Assembly: GCA_964526695.1 (NCBI GenBank)
Contig: CAZGJA010000091.1
Coordinates: 82,036 to 146,035, forward strand
Source: JABWBH01 sp964526695
Lineage (GTDB): Bacteria > Planctomycetota > Phycisphaerae > UBA1845
Direction: 5' to 3'
Length of the DNA stretch: 64,000 nucleotides
Part shown: positions 1-7,100 of the stretch, one piece after another
Layout of the letters: each line of letters begins with the position of its first letter
How positions within the stretch are numbered: the stretch's first letter is position 1
The notes under the pieces: generated by a model
Seen by the model: the letters and a program-made list of their open reading frames with translations, nothing else
Told to the model about the DNA's origin: nothing
Databases searched by the model: none
Translations under genes and position numbers: made by a program

Positions 1-1292
1 TGGTCCTTGCCGATGAGCCGATAGCTGGTGACTGTCTTGAAGTCCGAGACGTTGCGGACGGCGCAGATGTTCCGCCAGGTGCGTTCGACGGAGAAGAAGC
101 CTTCGAGCAGGAACTTGTTCGACACGTTCGACAGGATCCCACCGATGTCGATGGTCGAGAACGCCGCCTGGATGTCGTGACCGAATGCCGCGCGGAGCAC
201 GCCGCGGCTATCGCGGAAGTTGCGCCCGGTGTAGCCGTTGGCCCATGCGGCCTCCAGCAGCAATTCCTGCAATCCAATTCCGCCACGGAACCGGCGGGAC
301 GCCGCATCGAGCGTCTTCTCCTCAAACAACTCTTCCGGCCTGGTCACCTTGCCGGTAAGCAAGCACGCGGCTTCGAGAACCTGGCCGCCGACGGCATTGT
401 CAATGACGTGGATCGCCGGCGCCTTGGGGCGCGACGCGCGGAGGACCTCCAGCTCGCATTTGTCCGTCGTCCAGCCTTCGGTGATGGCCTTCTCTTCAAG
501 GTCCGCGTGGCGCCCGGCGCAGATCCGGCGGATCGCGCCAATGCGCTGGGTCTCGGTCACCGCCTGAGCGCGCAATTCCGTGACCGGATTGACGGTCGGG
601 CCGGCATCCTTGCCGTTCCCGACCGTCGGCTCCGCATGCGTCGGCTCTGCCGTCTCCAGCGTCTGCGTGCCCTGAGCGTCATTCGTCTCGTCCATAACTT
701 CACTCTCCTCCGCTTGCTGCGCCGCGATAGCTATGGTGGTGTTGCCGTCGGCGCCGAGGTCCACGAAGCTGATCTCGCCCAGCACCGCCCGGCGCGCGAC
801 ATAGAGCGGGCCTTTGAAGGTCCTGCCGTTGACGGTGACAGACTTTCCGGCGCGGATGAACTCGGCCTGCGCGACCTGCGCGCCGATCGACGCCTGCCAC
901 GGGAAGCCGCGCTTGCCGCTGGCCACGACCTCGCGGGCCACGCCCGTGTCGCGCGATACGATGCCCTCGGCGATGAGTCTTCCGGCTTCCACGACGATGC
1001 GCTCGGTGTGCCCGACGCCGGCGTACATGCTGTGACCGAAGCGCACGGGCCGGCGCTGCGAGGGGATGGACAATCCTTCGAGATCGACCACGACGGGGAA
1101 GCGCCAGCCGTCCACGCGCATGGGCTCCCCCGTGTAAGCAATCATGGAGAAGCGCGGGACCGCCTCGACACCGCCCTCGCCTGCGAGCGCCTCCAGCGTG
1201 ATGCTGTCGGCGCGGCAGCGCAGCTCCAGTCGATCAGGAATCGGTTCGCTGACTTCACGCGGCTTGTCGCGCGTCGGCGTCTTCCGTGACAT
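1..1292 (-). CDS. Prohead protease fused to major capsid-like protein (partial)
   Basis: This frame is open from an ATG at 1292 to the window edge (430 visible codons). The first ~190 residues look like a phage prohead maturation protease: RPVRFGHS, a GFPWQASIGA stretch and the FKGPLYVARRAVLGEISFVD segment have the style of Mu-like or S78-type prohead proteases. After an Asp/Glu/Thr-rich linker, a second part (ARWF-like helices, GGILSNVSNKFLLEGF, RTWRNICAVRNVSDF) resembles the N-terminal part of a Mu-type major head subunit. A shared polypeptide would carry protease/scaffold and capsid. The start overlaps the portal gene end and has GGAGGACGAAGG upstream. The C-terminus lies off the window. 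Confidence 0.7.
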   Translation of the reverse strand, partial: MSRKTPTRDKPREVSEPIPDRLELRCRADSITLEALAGEGGVEAVPRFSMIAYTGEPMRVDGWRFPVVVDLEGLSIPSQRRPVRFGHSMYAGVGHTERIVVEAGRLIAEGIVSRDTGVAREVVASGKRGFPWQASIGAQVAQAEFIRAGKSVTVNGRTFKGPLYVARRAVLGEISFVDLGADGNTTIAIAAQQAEESEVMDETNDAQGTQTLETAEPTHAEPTVGNGKDAGPTVNPVTELRAQAVTETQRIGAIRRICAGRHADLEEKAITEGWTTDKCELEVLRASRPKAPAIHVIDNAVGGQVLEAACLLTGKVTRPEELFEEKTLDAASRRFRGGIGLQELLLEAAWANGYTGRNFRDSRGVLRAAFGHDIQAAFSTIDIGGILSNVSNKFLLEGFFSVERTWRNICAVRNVSDFKTVTSYRLIGKD

Positions 1293-2766
1293 CGCCTTCG
1301 TCCTCCGTGTCGTGGTTTGTCTCATCTTCCGTCGCTGGGCCCGTTGCCTGTTGCCTACTGCCTGTTGCCTGATCCAGTCCCAACTCGCGCATCAGCGCGA
1401 CCTCGCGCGCCCGCTGGCGCAGCTCGCTCTCCCAATCGAGTCCCGACTTGGCGAATTCTGCGGCCAGCGTCGTGGTGTTGCTGGCCAGCCGCGTGGCCTG
1501 CGCGTTGGCTTCCTTCTGCGGATCGACGTGCTCCAGCCCGTCCCAGAACCACTGGTGCGGGAACTCGAAGTCGAGCGTGCGGACGGATTGCGGCAGGTAA
1601 CCCTCGATCAAAACCGCCTCGTCGATCCACGCTTTGAGCACGCGGTCGAGAACGGCGTCACCGAGGTGCGCCTGATCGATGCGGATGGCCTTGAAGAACG
1701 CCTGGTGATCCAGGCGCCCGGAGGCGTAGTTGTAGCCCGAGGAATTGCCCGCGGCGATGTTGAACGGCATGTTCAGGCAGCGGGCGATCTCGTTGATCAC
1801 CTCGTGCTTGAAGTCGCCGTACATCGTGGTGGGCTGCTCGGCCTTGACCTGGCCGATCTTCCAGCCGTACGGCATGGTCATCCACGTGCCGCGGTCCATC
1901 TCCACCTGGTCCATCGGCTCGACGTTGGAAATCTCGGCATCCGCGGGCGCGTCGGTGTAGATCACGCCGCTGGGCAGCGCCGCCTGCTCGGCCGATCCGA
2001 GCACGGCCAGCGTGTATCTCCGCAGCATGGCGAACAGCGACAGCGAGCTGGTGATCTCGGGAATGCCGCGGGATTGGCCCGGGCGTTCCGCGCGGAACAG
2101 GTGGATCAATGCCGCGGCGGGCAGTATTTCGTACTCAAAGCTCCCGAATCGAGTCATGTGAACCTCGCCGGGATGCTTCTTGAGCACGTAGTACACGAGC
2201 GGATTGCCGAATTCGTCATACACGATGCCGTCCACGGCATGGGCGTGATTGCGTGCCGGGGACCAAGGCGTCGTGACCTGATCCGCTTCGATGAGTTTTA
2301 GATCAAGTTGAACCGGGGCTTCCAGACGTGGATTGGTGGACAACAGAATGAAGCACTCACCCGTCTCGCACTGTGCGACGCGCATCGTATGGAGCTTGCT
2401 TGCAAGACCCACGGCCTTCGCCCATCGCGAAAACTCTTTCTCGATGACGCGGTTGGCCTCGGGGTCATCCGTAAGCATCTGGAGCCGCGGTCCGGTACCG
2501 ACGACGTAATTGGCCAGCGTCAGCACGATGCCCTTGGCGTAGGAATTGTTCGCGACCTCGTAGCGCGCGCGGCTCCGCAGGATACGACGCACTTCCGGAT
2601 TCGCCGCGGCATCGGCCGAAAGGTTGTCGGCGTTCGCCCAGTGTCGCCGATTCTCCGGAGTCGTTTGCGCCGCGTCGTACTTCCCGCGGACGACGAGCGG
2701 TCGATACCGCGGACCGGGAGCGCTCGCGGTCAATCGCCTGCCGAGTTGTCGCAGCCACTTGAACAT
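1255..2766 (-). CDS. Phage portal protein, lambda type
   Basis: About 503 residues, the usual size of lambda-gpB-type portals (Phage_portal_2). Supporting stretches are the N-terminal region with RARYEVANNSYAKGIV and the GDFKHEVINEIARCLNMP, YNYASGRLDHQAF and ANAQATRLASNTTTLA segments typical of this family. It forms the dodecameric DNA gate of the capsid vertex and the terminase docking site. I chose the ATG at 2766; a TTG at 2805 would add 13 residues. Its 3' end overlaps the protease/capsid gene, so the two are probably translationally coupled. The tail of the protein is a low-complexity Gln/Thr/Asp/Glu-rich segment. Confidence 0.9.
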   Translation of the reverse strand: MFKWLRQLGRRLTASAPGPRYRPLVVRGKYDAAQTTPENRRHWANADNLSADAAANPEVRRILRSRARYEVANNSYAKGIVLTLANYVVGTGPRLQMLTDDPEANRVIEKEFSRWAKAVGLASKLHTMRVAQCETGECFILLSTNPRLEAPVQLDLKLIEADQVTTPWSPARNHAHAVDGIVYDEFGNPLVYYVLKKHPGEVHMTRFGSFEYEILPAAALIHLFRAERPGQSRGIPEITSSLSLFAMLRRYTLAVLGSAEQAALPSGVIYTDAPADAEISNVEPMDQVEMDRGTWMTMPYGWKIGQVKAEQPTTMYGDFKHEVINEIARCLNMPFNIAAGNSSGYNYASGRLDHQAFFKAIRIDQAHLGDAVLDRVLKAWIDEAVLIEGYLPQSVRTLDFEFPHQWFWDGLEHVDPQKEANAQATRLASNTTTLAAEFAKSGLDWESELRQRAREVALMRELGLDQATGSRQQATGPATEDETNHDTEDEGDVTEDADARQAA

Positions 2767-2837
2767 CGAAATGCGTCGCACAGGGTTCTGCTTGTCTCTG
2801 GCCAACCGTTAACAGCGAGCAGCCAGCAGCTCCTTTC

Positions 2838-3035
2838 CTACACCGCTCCCGGTGGAACGACCCTTGTCATCCGCACCCCCAGCCCCTTCTTCGCCGCCTC
2901 TTTCGAGGACAGGTACCGATCCGCCTCGATCTGCTCCGTCAGCGAATGCTGCTCCACGCTGCCCGAATCGCCCGAGGCCCGCTTCGGTCCCTGGGCATTT
3001 TCCTGAATGCTTTGCTGAAGATCGGTGTCCGACAT
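2838..3035 (-). CDS. Small phage head protein at the gpW position
   Basis: 65 residues, highly polar: MSDTDLQQSI near the start, SVEQHSLTEQIEADRYL in the middle and VRMTRVVPPGAV at the end. This pattern occurs in small proteins encoded just upstream of lambda-type portal genes. In lambda that slot belongs to gpW (head completion), but I cannot show gpW homology by eye. It lies 71 bp upstream of the portal start and 21 bp downstream of the preceding small gene, so it belongs to the late head operon. Function is inferred from position; the protein itself is more confidently real than its role. Confidence 0.6.
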   Translation of the reverse strand: MSDTDLQQSIQENAQGPKRASGDSGSVEQHSLTEQIEADRYLSSKEAAKKGLGVRMTRVVPPGAV

Positions 3036-3056
3036 GGCGTTGATTCCCGGCGGCGG

Positions 3057-3218
3057 CTACCGCCGCCCCGTTCGACCCCCGAGCAGCACCGTCATCGCAT
3101 CGAGCAGCGTCTTCATCGTCGCGATGAGTTGGCGAACGGCCCGCCGGGTGGCGCGCCAACCCGGCGGGACCAGCTCCTGCGTCCGAATCGTGATCTTGCT
3201 GACCGTCGAGTACGCCAT
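3057..3218 (-). CDS. Very small basic phage protein
   Basis: A 53-codon reading frame starts with ATG at 3218, 3 bp after the stop of the upstream gene, and ends with TAG at 3057. The product is basic and contains an amphipathic helix (RRAVRQLIATMKTLLDAM), ending in Arg-rich residues. Tight packing between two other leftward genes and the absence of any other explanation for the gap argue that it is real. I do not recognise a family. A structural or DNA-binding accessory role is conceivable but unsupported. Confidence 0.45.
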   Translation of the reverse strand: MAYSTVSKITIRTQELVPPGWRATRRAVRQLIATMKTLLDAMTVLLGGRTGRR

Positions 3219-3221
3219 GAT

Positions 3222-3602
3222 TCATGCGCCCTGCACGTCGCTGCAGGCCGCGGCGATCGACCACAAGCCGAACCCCGCAAACGGCAGCTCCACCGACCGC
3301 TCGGTGCCCGCGTCGTTTTCGGTCAGCGGCACGTGCTCGGCGATCACGCCCGGCAGCGCCAGGATTTCCTCCATCGTGGACAGCCCCTCGAACGGATCGA
3401 CGCCGTCGACAAAGGGCGCTGCGGCCAGGCTCAGCTTGGTGAGCCCCGTCAGCGGCGAGCCGTCGGCATCCTGCGTCGGCAGCTTTGTGCCCACGCGCAG
3501 TCGCGAGTTGGAGAGCTGCTCGATGCTCACGATCGACGGAGCGTCAGGCCCCGTCAGGTCCAATGCACTCAAGAATCCGCGTGCGATGCGTCCGTAGCCC
3601 AT
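3222..3602 (-). CDS. Unrecognised phage protein, first gene of the head operon
   Basis: 126 residues from an ATG at 3602 preceded by GGAAGGA at good spacing; an upstream in-frame start at 3641 lacks such a site. The product is probably beta-rich, acidic, without membrane segments or signal peptide, and contains GLTKLSLAAAPFVDG and GLSTMEEILALPGV. It is the first gene after a promoter-like sequence and is followed at once by the small connector genes and the portal, so a virion or head-assembly role is likely. No family recognised. Confidence 0.55.
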   Translation of the reverse strand: MGYGRIARGFLSALDLTGPDAPSIVSIEQLSNSRLRVGTKLPTQDADGSPLTGLTKLSLAAAPFVDGVDPFEGLSTMEEILALPGVIAEHVPLTENDAGTERSVELPFAGFGLWSIAAACSDVQGA

Positions 3603-3672
3603 GGGTCCTTCCTTCCGTGAAAAAACCGTGAATTCCGCCACGCCAAGGCTTCCTGCCCGGCTGTCGAGAGCG

Positions 3673-3700
3673 GTTATAGACGTGGATTTCTCTGGACCAA
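3673..3700 (-). promoter_or_regulatory. Candidate promoter of the head operon
   Basis: On the minus strand TTGGTC (3695-3700) and TATAAC (3673-3678) are 16 bp apart, giving transcription from about 3666 into the gene starting at 3602. It lies in a non-coding stretch just downstream of a terminator-like hairpin, a sensible layout for an independently controlled late operon. Confidence 0.45.
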
Positions 3701-3783
3701 GCCGAAACCCCGGATTTCAGAAAGATTCTTTGGATTGGGATTGCCGACGGCACCGTCGACGATTACGCGAAGGCGACGCCAAA

Positions 3784-3826
3784 CAAAAAGGCCGCACGGG
3801 TTCATGGCCCCATGCGGCCTTGTTCG
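3784..3826 (-). terminator. Hairpin terminator between cargo gene and head operon
   Basis: The minus strand reads AAGGCCGCAT-GGG, a short loop, CCC-GTGCGGCC, then TTTTTG, a classic intrinsic terminator shape. The plus strand also ends in a short T-containing run. It would block leftward read-through before the head promoter. The rest of 3827-4060 contains no convincing gene; a GGAGGAG-like sequence near 3980 precedes only a roughly 20-codon minus-strand frame. Confidence 0.6.
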
Positions 3827-4060
3827 CTCGTTCGAGAGCCGGCAGGGATCAGCCGCCGACCGCTCGCCTCCGGGAAGTCACGGCGTGGTTGTCCTACCCG
3901 TTACTTACGCGAAGCAGGCACGATTTCAACGAAGATTCCACGGTTCGCGGTGATTTGTTCCACGGGTAGATACCGGGCTCCTCCTTTCGTAGGTACTTTC
4001 CCAGCTAGAATTGGGTCAGGCCCCCCGTTGAAAGCCCTACGGAACTTTCTCTTATTGCTC

Positions 4061-4089
4061 TTGAACGCCTGGGGAGGAGCTGTTACACT
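4061..4089 (+). promoter_or_regulatory. Candidate promoter of the large cargo gene
   Basis: TTGAAC (4061-4066) and TACACT (4084-4089) with a 17-bp spacer, about 100 bp upstream of the start at 4196. Direction and position fit an independent transcription unit for the rightward surface-protein gene inside otherwise leftward phage DNA. Confidence 0.5.
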
Positions 4090-4195
4090 GTTGCTACGGG
4101 AGGGCGATCTTCCGGACCTCCGGCGGGCACCCGCAGCCTGAGACTCCGTGTCGAGGAGCTGTTGGGCATCCGAGGCTAATTCGAGGAGCCAACTC

Positions 4196-7100
4196 ATGTG
4201 CGCTTCTGGTCGACTCGCGATGTTCGTTCCGGCCGTCATCATCCTTGCCTCTTTCTCCAGCCGATCATCCGCCCAAGATTGCAATCTTAACGGCATTGAC
4301 GATGCCTGCGACATCTCCTGCGGGGACCAAGGCGGCCCGTGCGACGTGCCCGGCTGCGGCCTAAGCCAAGATTGCAACTCAAATGGAATTCCCGATGAGT
4401 GCGACCTCCTTGATGGAACGAGCGAAGACTGCAATCTTAACCTAGTTCCGGACGAATGCGATGTGACGGCCGATTTCCAAGGGATGTCCGATCCTGCTTC
4501 CGTTCCTCTAGGCACAACGCCGTTTTGGATCGACTCGGCCGATGTCGACGACGATCTTCGACCCGACCTAATTGCCGTACGTTCTGGAAGTCCTGGTAAG
4601 CTCATCGTTCTCAGAAACCTCGCCGATGGCTCGTTTTCTCGTTACGACTGGGATACTACAGACAATCTTGTTCGCGTTGCTGCTGGCGATATGAACGGTG
4701 ACGCTCACATCGACGTATTGACTCTCGGGACACAGCTTGCCATCCACCTCAACTATCAGAATGGAATGTTCGGCTCTCGATCCTACTACAGCGTTGGCGA
4801 CTCAGGATGGGGTGCGGTCTTGGCCGATCTTGATCGAGACCAAGACTTGGACATCGTTGTAACGGAAGCCCGCGCCGACAATCTCTACATCTTCCGAAAC
4901 GATGGTACCGGCGCATTCCCCAACCGCACCACCTACCGAGCTGGAAGGGCGGCTGACGTTTCAACGGCTGACATCGACCGAGACGGCGACATCGACATTG
5001 TCACAAGTGCAGTGGAAGTCCTGCTCAATCGGGGTGACGGTACATTCCAGGATCCACTTGCGCAAGGGACTCGCGGCAATGACCTCTTGCTGTCCGATCT
5101 GGATGGTGATGAGTATCCTGATTTAGTGATTCTTGACGGCGAAACAGATAGCTTCAAAGTACGTAGGAACAACCACGATGGAACATTCGCCGCTCCAGAA
5201 GACTATTCTGTAGGCGATTACCCTCGCCAGGTGCTTGGTACTGACATAGATAGCGATCATGATATTGATCTCTTTGTAATCGTCGGCGGATCAGAATCTT
5301 TCTCCGTGCTGCGCAATAGAGGTGACGGCGTTTTTGACTCCATCCTCACGCTCTACGCCTCCGGCGCGAGATGCGCAGTCTTGACGGACCTCGACATGGA
5401 TGCCGACTACGACTTGGCAGTCTCTGACGGGAGACGGGGCGCTGTTGCAATCTACACGAACCAAACTACACCACCGGCAAGCTTGGACTGCAATGTTAAC
5501 CGCATTCCCGACGAGTGCGACATCGACTCTGGCACCAGCGCCGATTGTAATACTAATCTCATTCCCGACGAGTGCGACATTGCGGGTGGACCAAGCCCAG
5601 ATTGCAATAGCAACGACGTTCCGGATGAATGTGATATTCAAGACGGCACTAGCAGGGACTGCAATCTCAATGGCATCCCAGACGACTGCATCAGCCTTGA
5701 GACCGACTGTAATGGCAACGGCACTCCAGATGAATGCGACGTCCTTGATGGAACAAGTGAAGACTGCAACATGAACTTGGTTCCAGATGAATGTGATGTG
5801 GCCGATGGCTTCAGTAACGATTGCAATAATAACAGAATCCCAGATGAATGTGATGTCAGTTGCGGTGCCAGTTGCGACTGCAACAGCAATCTGGTTCCCG
5901 ACGAATGTGACATTGTTGATGGGACCAGTCAGGATTGCAATGGCAATTTGCATCCCGACGAATGTGATATTGTAGATGGCACCAGTACGGATTGCGACGA
6001 CAATACAATTCCGGATGAATGCCAAGGCGTGGTTGACTGCAATGGGAATGGTATCCTGGATGCTTGCGATATCGAAACTGGGTCTAGTTCGGATTGCAAC
6101 CTGAACGGAATTCCTGACGAATGCATCGCTGAAGAGGGCGACTGCAATGGAAACAATGTGCCCGATGAATGTGATGTCCGCCCACCCCTTCCCTTCGCTG
6201 TGGGCCTATCGTTCTGGTTCCGCGCAGATTCGATCCAGGATCTTCATGATGGAGACTCTGTATCCCTGTGGAGCGATGACTCCAGGAATCACCTTGACAT
6301 AGGACAACAAGCACCTTCGCAGCGGCCGCGGTATATGCACGGTTCATTGGGAGGTTTGCCTAGCGTCCGATTCGACGGTGACGACCTGCTGTTCCGAGAG
6401 AATGTCCTTGGAAGCCTGATCACCTCTCAAAACGAGGCCACCGTCTTTTTCGTTGCGCGCCAGACAAGTAGCGACCCGCTGAATACACTTTTTGGTTGGG
6501 TTAGTTCCACAGACCGCTTCCTAGTGCATGCTACCGTGGACGATCAGATCAGCTTTCAACACGGCGACCCAAACAACGGCGGCAAGGCAGATTGGTCGCA
6601 ACCTCAAAACTGGGACGATACCATGCACATCGTCCAGCTGTGGCGCTCAGGTACCAGCGCAGAAGCGATCGTGGATGGCGTGCTCCTTGGGCCTCGCAGT
6701 ATGACTGATACTCCTCTCTTAGGGGAAGCGACTACGCTCTATCTTGGAAGTGATATCTTCTCGAACACGTTTACAGGAGACATAGGCGAGCTCATCGTTT
6801 ACAGTAGGGCTCTAACGAACGACGAGCGCTCGGACATTGCGGAATACCTTGAGGAGCGATTCTTGTCCGGACCGAACATGCAGGATTGCAACAATAATGG
6901 AATTCCTGATACATGCACATCGGAGAACGATTGCAATACGAACGGTCTCCCAGACGAGTGCGATATTTATGGCGGTACAAGCGAGGATTGCGATTCCAAT
7001 TATATTCCGGATGAATGCGAGCAGGACTGCAACGGAAACGGAATAGTGGACGAGTGCGATATCCGTGTACCGGAAATGGAGTTTGGCCATGAAGTCATGT

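Noticed and set aside
3901..4605. 234-codon minus-strand frame before the cargo gene
   Set aside because: Mostly antisense to the cargo gene start; only its last 20 codons lie outside and have no convincing start at proper spacing.
5291..6025. 244-codon minus-strand frame rich in Ile/Val/Ala, resembling a repeat or membrane protein
   Set aside because: It is the mirror image of the DCNxN repeat block on the plus strand; regularity comes from the repeats.
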